Positions 21,996 to 31,267 are shown, counted from the stretch's first letter. The stretch is DNA of 64,000 nucleotides from Croceibacterium sp. TMG7-5b_MA50 (GCF_039830145.1 NZ_CP156082.1:824001-888000); one strand, 5' to 3'. Notes: generated by a model from the sequence alone, not told the origin. Program-made: numbers and translations.

Positions 21996-22987
21996 TCATC
22001 GGTGATGATCGCCTGGTCCCGGCTGGCCAGTAGGTCCGGCGGGACCGGCAAGCGGCCGGCGGCAAGGGCGGTCGCTTCAACTTGGGTCTGGCGCACTCGT
22101 TCGGAAGTCGGCGGGTAAGCGCGGTCACGCAGGAGGCCGCGGTTGACGCGTCGACCGAGTGGACTGCGCCAGAAATCCGGCACCAGGGCCGGATTCAGCC
22201 CGCTATTCGCCACGAGATAGGGCGACAGCCGGTCTGCTTCTTCCTCTGCATGTCGGCGGTATTTCTGCGGAGCCTTGTCTCCCCCGTGTGCGGCATGCAG
22301 CCGCTCACGATGGCGCAGGATGACATGCCCGAGCTCGTGCGCAAGGATCACGGCCAGGTCGCTGTCGCTTGCGGCCTGTACCAGGCGATGACCTAGCTGG
22401 ATGATCTGCCCGTCGGTTCGCGCTGCCATGCCGTCGTCAGTCGTGACCTCGACTGTAACATCGCAGCCGGCTACCGGATACAGTCCGGCCTGATGGGCGG
22501 TTCCGCTCCGGCTCACCTGCACGCTTAGCGGCGTGCCTGGTTGCCATCGCGCGGCGAGCAGCGCCACACCCGCTTCCCGCAAAGTTCCGCCGTCAGTGAC
22601 CGGGATCTCACCACCAATGGAGATGATGGTGTCACCGGGTTGCACCCCGGCTTCCGCAGCAGGCGAGCCGGGCAGTACCGTTGCAACCGCCAAAGGACCG
22701 GCGACAAACAAACGGTCTGCCCAGTCGCCTTTGTACTGGTCCCGGCTGTGCAGGACCATCCCCGTCAGTGGCGCATGGCTGCGGCATAGCGGACTATTCG
22801 CCGAAAGTAGCCGTTCCGCCACCATCCCGGCACGAGCATCCAGGGTAATCAGTTCGTCCAGCCCTTGGGCGTGAGCGGGAAGGCTGACGGCCAAGCTGCC
22901 GAAGGCAAGCAGCGCGATCGGAGCCCAGCAGGGCCTTGATCGGATCAGGGCAGGGGGCCGGCTCACACGATTGGCAAGCCGGCCCAT
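21992..22987 (-). CDS. PDZ-domain M48-like zinc metalloprotease, exported
   Basis: 331 residues with an N-terminal arginine-rich and hydrophobic signal segment ending near AQG. A PDZ domain (about 85-185, with PGSPAAEAGVQPGDTIISIGG) precedes a zinc-protease region with HELGHVILRHRERLH near residue 230 (HExxH) and a glutamate downstream in EEEADRL. It is therefore a periplasmic or envelope peptidase of M48 type with PDZ, unusual in having PDZ before the catalytic motif. An upstream in-frame GTG/ATG would overlap rne; ATG 22987 falls 8 bp after the rne stop and is preferred. Probably in the rne transcript. Confidence 0.85.
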   Translation of the reverse strand: MGRLANRVSRPPALIRSRPCWAPIALLAFGSLAVSLPAHAQGLDELITLDARAGMVAERLLSANSPLCRSHAPLTGMVLHSRDQYKGDWADRLFVAGPLAVATVLPGSPAAEAGVQPGDTIISIGGEIPVTDGGTLREAGVALLAARWQPGTPLSVQVSRSGTAHQAGLYPVAGCDVTVEVTTDDGMAARTDGQIIQLGHRLVQAASDSDLAVILAHELGHVILRHRERLHAAHGGDKAPQKYRRHAEEEADRLSPYLVANSGLNPALVPDFWRSPLGRRVNRGLLRDRAYPPTSERVRQTQVEATALAAGRLPVPPDLLASRDQAIITDD

Positions 22988-22995
22988 CAAGACGT

Positions 22996-25680
22996 TCAGG
23001 CTCCGAAGGTGCGCTGCCACCATCCGCGCCGCGGCGATGCGCCGGCAGTCGCATCGCCAGCGCCCGCCTCGGCAGGCTCCGGCTCGGCTTCAGGTTCAGC
23101 GACGGCCGCTTCCACCAGCTCGGCGGGAGCCTCGACCTCGGTCGTCTCCACCTTCTTGCGGCGAGTACGCTTCGGCTTGGCCGGCGCTTCCTCCAGCGGC
23201 TCCGGCGCAGGCTCGACCGATGCTTCGGCGGGCTCCTCCACCTTCTTGCGGCGGGTACGCTTCGGCTTGGCCGGCGCTTCCTCCACCGGCTCCGGCGCCG
23301 GCTCGGCCGATGCTTCGGCAGGCTCCTCGACCTTCTTGCGGCGAGTGCGCTTGGGCTTCGCCGGAGTAGGCTCTACCTCGTCCTCGATCGCACTAGGATC
23401 GACCGCCGGGGCGGCGTCGGCGGCGTCCACCAGCGGAGCCTCTTCCGCAAGCTCGGCTTCGGGCGTCTCATCCGTGTCGCTGGCAGTTTCGACCGACATC
23501 TCACCGGCGTCACCCTCGCGCCGCCGGCGGCGACCGCCGCGCCGGCGCCGCTTGCGTGGCGCACCCTCGCCTTCCGCAGCCTCGACGGACGTGTCGCCGC
23601 GCGTTTCAGCCTCGTCAGCCTCGTCATCGGCGACGTCGCTGTCATCTTCGGCCCCATCGGTGCTGGCGACATCGCTCTCGCCCTCGTCACCCTGGCGCTT
23701 GTTGCGGTTGCGACCGCCCCGACGACGCCGACGACGCTTCTTGCGGCCGTCTCCATCTTCGTCGCTATCGCCCTGCCTTGCAGGGTCAGAGGTCTGCTCC
23801 TCGGCTTCGAAGTCCTCTTCTTCCTCGTCCTCGATTTCCTCCGGCTCGTCGTCGAATTCGATCTCGTCGACGATCGGGTCGAAGCGGGGAGGAGCGACAG
23901 GGCGTGGGCCGCTGCTGACGGCGCGCATCTTGGCGCCCTCTTCCTCGCCTTCCGGCAGAACTTCTACGCGCACGCCATAACGGCTTTCGATCTCCGCCAG
24001 GTCGGCGCGCTTGACGTTGAGCAGGTAGATCGTTGCCTCGGTGGAGGCGAACAGGGAGATCACAGTGCCGCGACCCTTCGCCGCCTCGTCCTCGATCATG
24101 CGCAGGGCGGACAGGCCCGCGCTGCTGGCGGTCCGTACCAGGCCCGTACCGTCGCAATGCGGGCAGGAACGCGTCGTCGCTTCCAGCACACCGGTGCGCA
24201 GCCGCTGCCGACTCATTTCCATAAGGCCGAAGCCGGAGATGCGGCCCACCTGGATGCGCGCACGGTCGTTCTTCAGCGCATCCTTCATGGCCTTTTCGAC
24301 CTTCCGGATGTTGCTGGAATATTCCATGTCGATGAAGTCGATCACGACCAGACCGGCCATGTCGCGCAGGCGCAGCTGGCGGGCGATCTCGCGCGCGGCC
24401 TCCAAATTGGTGGCGACGGCGGTTTGCTCGATCCCGTGCTCCTTGGTGGAGCGGCCGGAGTTGATGTCGATCGAAACCAGTGCTTCGGTCGGGTTGATGA
24501 CCAGGTAGCCGCCGCTCTTCAGCTGCACCATCGGATCATACATGGCGGACAGCTGATCTTCAGCACCATAGCGCTGGAACAGCGGCACCGGATCGGAATA
24601 GGCCTTCACTCGCTTCACGTGGCTTGGCATCAGCAGCTTCATGAAGGCGCGTGCGGAGCGGAAGCCTTCCTCACCCTCGACCACGACCTCCTCGATCTCA
24701 CGATTGTAGATGTCGCGGATCGCACGCTTGATAAGGTCGCTGTCCGAATGGATCAGCGCGGGTGCGCTGCTGGCCATCGTCGTTTCGCGGATCTCGTCCC
24801 ACAAACGGGCGAGGTAATCGAAGTCGCGCTTGATCTCCGTCTTGGTGCGCTGCAGCCCGGCGGTGCGGACAATCAGACCCATGGAGCGAGGCAGGCTGAG
24901 TTCGGAAACGATCTGCTTCAGCCGCTTGCGATCGGCACCGCTGCTGATCTTGCGGCTGATTCCGCCGCCATGGCTGGAATTGGGCATCAGCACACAGTAA
25001 CGGCCGGCCAGCGACAGATACGTGGTGAGCGCGGCACCCTTGTTGCCGCGTTCCTCCTTGACGACCTGCACCAACAGCACCTGGCGCCGCTGAATTACAT
25101 CCTGGATCTTGTAGCGGCGGCGCAATGCCATCCGCTTTGCCTTCAGCTCGTCTAGCTCCTTGGCGCGCGAGCCGGTGCGGCGGCCTTGTCGGCGGGGGCG
25201 GGAAGAGGCCGCGCTATCGGCCTGCTCGCCATCCTCGTCTTCGGCGCTGTCATCGACATGGCCATCCTCGATGGTGGCGACGTCGTCCTTCTCGTCGGTA
25301 TCAATCTCTTCGACGCCATCCTCGCCGGCGAGGTAATCGTCGTCGCCGTCCTCGTCATCTTCCTCGGCACGCAGGGCGGCTTCCTCGTCAGCCTGCTCCT
25401 GCTCGGCCGCGATCAGCGCCTCGCGGTCCTGCTGCGGAATCTGGTAGTAGTCAGGATGAATCTCGCTGAAGGCGAGGAAACCGTGCCGGTTGCCACCGAA
25501 ATCGACGAACGCTGCCTGCAGCGACGGTTCGACGCGGGTTACCTTGGCGAGATAGATGTTGCCCTTGATCTGCTTGTGTTCGGCAGATTCAAAATCGAAT
25601 TCTTCAATGCGGTTGCCCTGCAGCACCGCCACCCGCGTTTCTTCCGGGTGGCGCGCATCGATCAGCATGCGTGTTGCCAT
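22996..25680 (-). CDS. rne: Ribonuclease E/G
   Basis: 894-residue endoribonuclease that starts most mRNA decay and processes rRNA and tRNA. The S1 domain with an acidic insert (about 35-145), the RNase-H/DNase-like catalytic region (DFIDMEYSSN near 450) and the zinc-link CPHC at about 506-509 are present. After about residue 590 the protein is a low-complexity scaffold with long acidic and Arg-rich runs (KKRRRRRRGGRNRNKRQ), ending in three tandem copies of a 30-residue unit built on KPKRTRRKKV. ATG 25680 has an upstream GGAGA and an AT-rich TATATA just before it. The end touches the PDZ/M48 gene. Confidence 0.97.
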   Translation of the reverse strand: MATRMLIDARHPEETRVAVLQGNRIEEFDFESAEHKQIKGNIYLAKVTRVEPSLQAAFVDFGGNRHGFLAFSEIHPDYYQIPQQDREALIAAEQEQADEEAALRAEEDDEDGDDDYLAGEDGVEEIDTDEKDDVATIEDGHVDDSAEDEDGEQADSAASSRPRRQGRRTGSRAKELDELKAKRMALRRRYKIQDVIQRRQVLLVQVVKEERGNKGAALTTYLSLAGRYCVLMPNSSHGGGISRKISSGADRKRLKQIVSELSLPRSMGLIVRTAGLQRTKTEIKRDFDYLARLWDEIRETTMASSAPALIHSDSDLIKRAIRDIYNREIEEVVVEGEEGFRSARAFMKLLMPSHVKRVKAYSDPVPLFQRYGAEDQLSAMYDPMVQLKSGGYLVINPTEALVSIDINSGRSTKEHGIEQTAVATNLEAAREIARQLRLRDMAGLVVIDFIDMEYSSNIRKVEKAMKDALKNDRARIQVGRISGFGLMEMSRQRLRTGVLEATTRSCPHCDGTGLVRTASSAGLSALRMIEDEAAKGRGTVISLFASTEATIYLLNVKRADLAEIESRYGVRVEVLPEGEEEGAKMRAVSSGPRPVAPPRFDPIVDEIEFDDEPEEIEDEEEEDFEAEEQTSDPARQGDSDEDGDGRKKRRRRRRGGRNRNKRQGDEGESDVASTDGAEDDSDVADDEADEAETRGDTSVEAAEGEGAPRKRRRRGGRRRRREGDAGEMSVETASDTDETPEAELAEEAPLVDAADAAPAVDPSAIEDEVEPTPAKPKRTRRKKVEEPAEASAEPAPEPVEEAPAKPKRTRRKKVEEPAEASVEPAPEPLEEAPAKPKRTRRKKVETTEVEAPAELVEAAVAEPEAEPEPAEAGAGDATAGASPRRGWWQRTFGA
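23150..23362 (-). repeat. Tandem 90-bp coding repeat in the rne tail
   Basis: Three copies begin 90 bp apart at 23150, 23240 and 23330 and encode the 30-residue unit KPKRTRRKKV followed by a Glu/Pro/Ala-rich linker. The third copy on the minus strand is truncated. A basic patch alternating with acidic linker is a plausible RNA- or partner-binding array in the scaffold. Confidence 0.9.
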
Positions 25681-26127
25681 TATATATTCTCCGGGCGCGC
25701 GCGGCTGCCGGTCGGCCATGACAGGCCGGGTGCCGGCGGGCGGGCGCGCGCCAATCTGTGGGGTTGCCGCGATGGCCAGCCGGCAAGGGCGGGCGGGCGG
25801 CGGATGTCACTGCCGGCAGGGCAAGGCGCGGGTGTGTCCGCGCAGGGGCCACGACCACGATGCAGCGGCTTGGCTGCAGCGCGTCGGACGGTCCTGTTCT
25901 TGTCATTGCGGCATCAACCTGTCGGTAAAGTTCCGGCGGTCGACGATCAGGTGAGCGCTTCCTGCCGGGAGAGGCGCCCGTACCTGCAAGGATCAGACGC
26001 CAGTCGTTGCTAGCAGCACCTGCCGCGATGGGCAACCATGTTGCGCAGGGCCCACAGGTTGCTGTTCCGCAAGGCATGCGGGCGGGGTTCCACAGGCGCG
26101 CGCTCGCGTGCTAGTGCGCGGGCGATC
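25681..26127. other. Intergenic leader between rne and mrcA (447 bp)
   Basis: No convincing gene is seen. It is GC-rich with hairpin-forming segments (for example GCTGCAG-ccaagcc-GCTGCA near 25862). It carries the rne leader on the minus strand; in other bacteria this leader is the site of RNase E autoregulation, and the AT-rich TATATA next to the rne start is a possible cleavage site (inference). The mrcA promoter must also lie here. Many alphaproteobacteria carry an N-acetylmuramoyl-L-alanine amidase gene at this spot; none is present. Confidence 0.6.
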
Positions 26128-28641
26128 ATGGCTGAAGCTGCACCTCCATCCCGCTATCGCCTGCACCGCGCACAAGGCCTTGTTGAAGGCCTGCGGGATC
26201 GCTGGCGAACCCGCCCGCGCCTGCGTCGTATCACTTATGCTGTGGGCATCGTGCTGGCGGTGATCGTCATTGGCTGGCTGCTGGTGCTGCGCAACCTGCC
26301 TGACGCGGACCGGCTGCTCACTTACGAACCGCCACTGCCGAGCGTGGTTCGCGGCGTCGACGGCGACATTGTGCATTCCTTCGCTCGTGAACGACGAGTC
26401 CAACTGCAGTTCAAGGATTTCCCGACACAGCTGGTCAACGCCTACACCTCTGCCGAGGACAAGACGTTCTGGAGCCATTCGGGAGTCGACATCCCGGGTC
26501 TCGCCGGCGCGGTGTTCGACTACGCCAGCAAGATCGGCAGCGGGGAACGGGCGCGTGGCGGTTCCACCATCACCCAGCAGGTCGCCAAGAACATTCTGGT
26601 CGGCAACGAGTATTCGATCAGCCGCAAGCTGCGCGAGATGATCCTGGCGGCCCGGATCGAAGGTGTGCTGACCAAGCAGCAGATAATGGAGCTGTACCTC
26701 AACGAAATTCCGCTCGGCCGGCGATCGTTCGGCGTCCAGGCGGCATCGCGCGCCTATTTCGATCGCGATGTGGAGGATCTGGAGCTTCATCAGATGGCAT
26801 TCCTGGCGATCCTGCCCAAGGCGCCGGAAGTGTACGGCCGGTCACGTAACGAAGGCAGCGCGATAGCGCGGCGCAACTGGGTGCTCGACCAGATGGTCGA
26901 GAACGGACACGTTTCTGCCGGAGAGGCGAGCGCCGCAAAGGCGCAGCCGCTTGGATTGATTCAGCAACGCCCCGCCGAGCGTTCGGCGGACGCCGGCTAC
27001 TTCCTAGAGGAGGTGCGACGCCAGCTCATCGAACGTTATGGCGAGCAGGCCGATGATGGACGCAACTCTGTCTATGGTGGCGGCCTGTGGGTGCGAACCT
27101 CGCTCGACACCGAGCTGCAGGATGCCGCACGCGACGCGCTGCGTGCCGGTCTGCTGCGTTATGCCGGTGGACGCGGTTGGCATGGGCCGGTGGCGACGAT
27201 TGACCCCGACAACGGTGACCTGACGCAGCAACTCGCCTCCGCCAATATCGGCATCTCGTATGAGAACTGGCGCATTGGCGTCGTCACTGCACGCAGTGGC
27301 CAGAGTGCGACGATCGGCTTTGCCAACGGTGACGAGGCACCGCTTCGCGGTTTGCCCGACGAGATTAAGGTCGGGGATGTCACTGCCGTCTCGCCCGTGG
27401 GCGGCGGCGCGTTCCGCGTGCGCACTGTGCCGGAGATCGCCGGGGCCTTCGTGGCGCAGGATCCATCCACGGGGCGTGTGCTGGCGATGCAGGGCGGGTT
27501 CGACTTCCGCCTGGGCAGCTTCAACCGCGCGACGCAGGCTCAGCGTCAACCTGGCTCCACGATCAAGCCGTTCGTCTATGCCACCGGACTGGACCAAGGC
27601 ATGACCCCGGCGACGATGGTGCCCGACACCAGCTACTGCGTGTATCAGGGTGCTGGGCTGGGCGAAAAATGCTTCCGCAATTTCGGCGGCGATGGCGGTG
27701 GCACGCATACGATGCGCTGGGGGCTGGAACAGTCGCGCAACTTGATGACAGTCCACATCGCGGCAGATGCCGGAATGCCGAACGTGCTGAAGACCTTCAG
27801 TCGCGTGGGCATCGGCAGCTACGAACAGCCTTACCTGTCCTATGCTCTGGGCGCAGGCGACACGACCGTGCTGCGGATGACCAACGCCTATGCTGCGCTG
27901 GAGAACCATGGGCTGCAGCACGACGCCAGCCTGATCGACTACGTGCAGGATCGCCGCGGCAAGGTGATCTGGCGCGCCGACCCGCGTGACTGCACCGGTT
28001 GCAACATGGCGCGCTGGGATGGCCGCGCGATGCCGCGCTTGGCGCAACGCGGGCGGCAGGTGATGGATGCTCGCACCGCGTTCCAGACGGTGCACATGTT
28101 GGAAGGTGTGGTTCAGCGGGGCACGGCCACGACCTTGCGCGATCTTGGCATACCGCTGTTCGGCAAGACCGGCACTACCACCGGTCCGACCGACGTGTGG
28201 TTCGTCGGTGGATCGCCGGAGATCGTTGCCGGCATGTATATGGGCTACGACCAGCCGCGCAGCCTCGGCGGCTGGGCGCAGGGCGGACGATTGGCCGCGC
28301 CCATGTTCAAGCAGTTCGTTCAGGCCACGCCTGACAAATGGAGCGGCCGGCCGTTCCTGGCACCATCGGGTGTCCGGCTGGTCCGGGTTGACCGGCGCAG
28401 CGGGAAACGCGTGTTCGGCAGCTGGCCGAGCGACAGCGACCCCAAGGCGGGCGTGATCTGGGAAGCGTTCAAGCCTGACAGCGAACCTCCGCGTGAACGG
28501 CGCGGGGACCGGGTCGCATCCGTGCGTGAGCTGATCCTGGCGCAGCTCCGTCGTGGAGAGCAGGCACGTGCCAGGGCCGATGCTGCCGCTGCCGAGGCGG
28601 CGCAGCCGGACTTCGTGGAAGAGCAGGGCGGCCTTTATTGA
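26128..28641 (+). CDS. mrcA: Penicillin-binding protein 1A (bifunctional glycosyltransferase/transpeptidase)
   Basis: 837-residue class A PBP that polymerises and cross-links peptidoglycan. A cytoplasmic tail precedes one transmembrane helix (about 40-56, YAVGIVLAVIVIGWLLVL). The GT51 glycosyltransferase has EDKTFWSHSGVD and RGGSTITQQVAKN, then LNEIPLGRRSFG. The transpeptidase has the SxxK serine in QPGSTIKPFVYATGL (about residue 476), SRN (SxN) and FGKTGTT (KTG); an OB-like insert lies between. An in-frame ATG at 26038 exists, but MAEAAP at 26128 matches the family length better; the Shine-Dalgarno is weak. Followed by an exported peroxiredoxin and prfB. Confidence 0.95.
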   Translation: MAEAAPPSRYRLHRAQGLVEGLRDRWRTRPRLRRITYAVGIVLAVIVIGWLLVLRNLPDADRLLTYEPPLPSVVRGVDGDIVHSFARERRVQLQFKDFPTQLVNAYTSAEDKTFWSHSGVDIPGLAGAVFDYASKIGSGERARGGSTITQQVAKNILVGNEYSISRKLREMILAARIEGVLTKQQIMELYLNEIPLGRRSFGVQAASRAYFDRDVEDLELHQMAFLAILPKAPEVYGRSRNEGSAIARRNWVLDQMVENGHVSAGEASAAKAQPLGLIQQRPAERSADAGYFLEEVRRQLIERYGEQADDGRNSVYGGGLWVRTSLDTELQDAARDALRAGLLRYAGGRGWHGPVATIDPDNGDLTQQLASANIGISYENWRIGVVTARSGQSATIGFANGDEAPLRGLPDEIKVGDVTAVSPVGGGAFRVRTVPEIAGAFVAQDPSTGRVLAMQGGFDFRLGSFNRATQAQRQPGSTIKPFVYATGLDQGMTPATMVPDTSYCVYQGAGLGEKCFRNFGGDGGGTHTMRWGLEQSRNLMTVHIAADAGMPNVLKTFSRVGIGSYEQPYLSYALGAGDTTVLRMTNAYAALENHGLQHDASLIDYVQDRRGKVIWRADPRDCTGCNMARWDGRAMPRLAQRGRQVMDARTAFQTVHMLEGVVQRGTATTLRDLGIPLFGKTGTTTGPTDVWFVGGSPEIVAGMYMGYDQPRSLGGWAQGGRLAAPMFKQFVQATPDKWSGRPFLAPSGVRLVRVDRRSGKRVFGSWPSDSDPKAGVIWEAFKPDSEPPRERRGDRVASVRELILAQLRRGEQARARADAAAAEAAQPDFVEEQGGLY

Positions 28642-28683
28642 TCGGCGGTGGACTTGCACTGCCGGTCGGCGCATGATTGCGCC

Positions 28684-29223
28684 ATGAAGCGCAAACTCCT
28701 GCTCGCGGCCGCGGCCCTGCTGTCAGTCATGGCTGTCCCCGCCGGCGCTGCCTTGCGCACCGGCGCGCAGGTGCCTGCGCTGCGGACGCAGGGTGCGCTG
28801 GCCGGCCGGACCTTCACCTTCGACCTGCAGCAGGCTGTGCGGCGCGGGCCGGTCGTGCTGTACTTCTTCCCCAAGGCTTTCACGCAAGGTTGCACTCTGG
28901 AAGCGCGTGCTTTCGCCGAGGCGATGCCGGACTTCCGCGCCGCCGGGGCGCAGGTCGTCGGCCTGTCCGCGGATGACTTGCCGACCCTGCAGCGTTTCTC
29001 ACGGGAGGAGTGTCGCGACGCGTTCCCCGTGGCCACCGCCACGCCTGCAACGATCCGTGCCTTTGACGTGGTTCTGCAACGTGATGGTCAGGCGACAGCC
29101 CTGTCCGACCGGACGTCCTATGTCATCGGGCGGAACGGCCGCGTGGTGATGGTGCATTCGGACGGTGACTGGCGCCAGCATGTGCAGCGGACGCTCGCTG
29201 CAGTGCGCGCGCTTCATCGCTGA
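28684..29223 (+). CDS. Exported peroxiredoxin (AhpC/TSA, Bcp-like)
   Basis: 179 residues with a Sec signal peptide (MKRKLLLAAAALLSVMAVPAGA, cleaved before ALRTG) and a thioredoxin-fold peroxidase. The peroxidatic cysteine is C70 in FTQGCTLEA; a second cysteine, C110 (REECRDAF), could be the resolving residue. It would reduce peroxides in the periplasm, which needs a periplasmic thiol donor not seen here. ATG 28684 is preferred because it opens the signal peptide; a longer frame starts 12 codons earlier without any signal. Lies in the mrcA-prfB run. Confidence 0.88.
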   Translation: MKRKLLLAAAALLSVMAVPAGAALRTGAQVPALRTQGALAGRTFTFDLQQAVRRGPVVLYFFPKAFTQGCTLEARAFAEAMPDFRAAGAQVVGLSADDLPTLQRFSREECRDAFPVATATPATIRAFDVVLQRDGQATALSDRTSYVIGRNGRVVMVHSDGDWRQHVQRTLAAVRALHR

Positions 29224-29300
29224 CGGCGCTCGACCTTCCCATGCGCAGTCCCATGCGCTAGGCGCCGCCGCCTGACCGATCCCAAGGAGTTACCTGTATC

Positions 29301-30428
29301 ATGCGTGCCGAAGGGCAGGCCCACATCGACCGTATCCAGGGTGCCCTGGCGCTGGTCCGCCGTTCGCTCGACTGGGAGCGTGCGCTGCGTCGACTGGACG
29401 AGCTGAACGCCCGTGTCGAAGATCCCGATCTGTGGAACGATCCCAAGCAGGCGGAGGCGGTCATGCGTGAGCGCCGGCAGCTCGACGCGGCGATCAGCAC
29501 CGTGAAGGAGATCACCGCGGAGATGGCCGACGCGGTGGAGTTCGTCGATTTGGGCGAGGCGGAAGGCGATGAAGAGACGGTGGCCGAAGGTCTGGCCAGC
29601 CTCGCCAAGCTGGCCGAGCGCGCCGATGCGGACAAGGTGCAGGCGCTGCTGAAGGGCGAGGCCGACAGCAACGACACCTATCTGGAAATCCATGCTGGCG
29701 CTGGCGGCACTGAAAGCCAGGACTGGGCCGAGATGCTGCTGCGCATGTATGCCCGCTGGGCGGAGCGCAAGGGCTACAAGGTCGAAACCGTCGAGTATCA
29801 GGCGGGTGAGCAGGCCGGCATCAAGTCCGCGACGCTGCTGCTGAAGGGCGAGAACGCCTACGGCTACGCCAAGACGGAAAGCGGCGTTCACCGGCTGGTG
29901 CGGATCAGCCCCTACGACAGTTCAGCCCGGCGCCATACCTCGTTCAGTAGCGTGTGGGTGTATCCCGTGATCGACGATAATATCGAGATTGAGATCAACG
30001 ACAGCGACCTGAAGATCGACACCTATCGCGCCAGTGGTGCCGGCGGGCAGCACGTTAACACGACCGACTCCGCCGTGCGCATCACTCACATGCCGACCGG
30101 CATCGTCGTCGCCAGCCAGAATGACCGCAGCCAGCACAAGAACCGCGCAACCGCGATGAGCATGCTGAAAGCGCGCCTGTTCGAGCGCGAGATGGCCATG
30201 CGGGAGGCTGCGGCGAGCGGCGAATATCAGGAGAAGAGCGAGATTGGGTGGGGCCACCAGATCCGTTCCTACGTCCTGCAGCCGTACCAGCTGGTCAAGG
30301 ACCTGCGCACCGGCACCACCTCCACCGCACCAGGTGACGTGCTCGACGGCGCGCTTGATCCGTTCATCGCCGCGGCACTGGCGCAGCGTGTGACCGGGGA
30401 GCGGGTGCAGGTGGAGGATGTGGACTGA
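29301..30428 (+). CDS. prfB: Peptide chain release factor 2
   Basis: 375-residue class I release factor for UGA and UAA codons. The GGQ motif (SGAGGQHVNTTDSAV) is in domain 3. The stop-codon recognition tripeptide is Ser-Pro-Tyr at residues 203-205 (ISPYDSSARR), not the Ser-Pro-Phe of E. coli RF2. The gene is one continuous frame: there is no in-frame UGA and no programmed +1 frameshift near codon 25, unlike in enterobacteria. The start at ATG 29301 follows an AAGGAG Shine-Dalgarno about 12 nt upstream. Overlaps nothing; the methyltransferase gene begins 58 bp after its end. Confidence 0.97.
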   Translation: MRAEGQAHIDRIQGALALVRRSLDWERALRRLDELNARVEDPDLWNDPKQAEAVMRERRQLDAAISTVKEITAEMADAVEFVDLGEAEGDEETVAEGLASLAKLAERADADKVQALLKGEADSNDTYLEIHAGAGGTESQDWAEMLLRMYARWAERKGYKVETVEYQAGEQAGIKSATLLLKGENAYGYAKTESGVHRLVRISPYDSSARRHTSFSSVWVYPVIDDNIEIEINDSDLKIDTYRASGAGGQHVNTTDSAVRITHMPTGIVVASQNDRSQHKNRATAMSMLKARLFEREMAMREAAASGEYQEKSEIGWGHQIRSYVLQPYQLVKDLRTGTTSTAPGDVLDGALDPFIAAALAQRVTGERVQVEDVD

Positions 30429-30486
30429 GCGGCAGCGGCCCGCGGCTTTGCCATGGGCGCGTGAACTCGCTAAGGGCCCCGGCAGG

Positions 30487-31248
30487 ATGCTGAAAGGGTT
30501 TAGCCTGTGTTTGCCGCTCATGCTGGCGGCGTGCAGCCCCGCGGCTGAGCATCAGGAGCGTGCGGCGACGCCGGAGTTCCCGGCGGCGGATCGCCCCGTA
30601 TCCTCGCTCGGTGCGACGGCCTTCGCCGACGAGGGTCTGCGCGACAGTCGGCAGGAGGCCGCCACCGTGATGCAGCTCGCCGGGGTGCGCCCGGGGATGA
30701 GCGTCGCCGATATCGGCGCGGGTGAGGGCTACTACACCGTCCGTCTTGCTGAAAGCGTGGGTGAGGAAGGGCGCGTGCTGGCGCAGGACATCGATCGCGG
30801 TGCCTTGCTGCGGCTGGGCGACCGCGTTGAGCGCGAACGGCTGGACAATGTGTCGGTCGTCAACGGCCTGCCGGACGATCCGCGCCTGCCGGAGGGCAGC
30901 TTCGACCGCATATTCCTGGTCCATATGTACCATGAGGTAGGCGAGCCCTACGCTTTCCTGTGGCGGCTCCATCCTGCGCTCAGGCCAGGTGGCCAGATCG
31001 TGGTGGTGGAGACGGATCGCCTTCCCGATCAGCACGGCATCCCGCCACAGCTGCTATTTTGTGAATTCGGACAGGTCGGTTTCCGGCTGGTCGAATTTGT
31101 TCGCCACCCGGCGCTCGCCGGGTATTATGCACAGTTCGAAGTGCTGCCCGCAAGGCCGCAGCCGGACGAGATCAGGCCCTGCACCATGAGTGGGTCCGGC
31201 GGCAATGCTACGGCCGCCGGCGACCGCGCGGGGCGGGTGCCGCAATGA
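30487..31248 (+). CDS. Class I SAM-dependent methyltransferase with a lipoprotein signal
   Basis: 253 residues. The N-terminus MLKGFSLCLPLMLAAC is a lipoprotein signal peptide (lipobox LAAC, Cys 16), and the rest is a Rossmann methyltransferase: motif I VADIGAGEGYYTVRLA near residue 78, the acidic motif II loop, and PGGQIVVVETDR. The position of the signal implies export, yet SAM is cytoplasmic, so the protein is either misdirected by chance or has a role other than methylation. ATG 30487 fits the signal; an upstream in-frame ATG at 30418 would bury it. It ends 19 bp before the NMO gene. Confidence 0.8.
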   Translation: MLKGFSLCLPLMLAACSPAAEHQERAATPEFPAADRPVSSLGATAFADEGLRDSRQEAATVMQLAGVRPGMSVADIGAGEGYYTVRLAESVGEEGRVLAQDIDRGALLRLGDRVERERLDNVSVVNGLPDDPRLPEGSFDRIFLVHMYHEVGEPYAFLWRLHPALRPGGQIVVVETDRLPDQHGIPPQLLFCEFGQVGFRLVEFVRHPALAGYYAQFEVLPARPQPDEIRPCTMSGSGGNATAAGDRAGRVPQ

Positions 31249-31267
31249 CACGCGACAAGGACAGGTG

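Noticed and set aside
23150-23362. CRISPR array
   Set aside because: The repeats are in-frame coding units within rne with near-identical spacers, not unique spacers.
22936-25155. A 739-codon plus-strand frame opposite rne
   Set aside because: Shadow of the repetitive rne tail; the apparent internal repeats mirror the KPKRTRRKKV repeat.
29301-30428. Programmed +1 frameshift in prfB
   Set aside because: The frame is continuous from a normal start; no in-frame UGA or slippery site appears.
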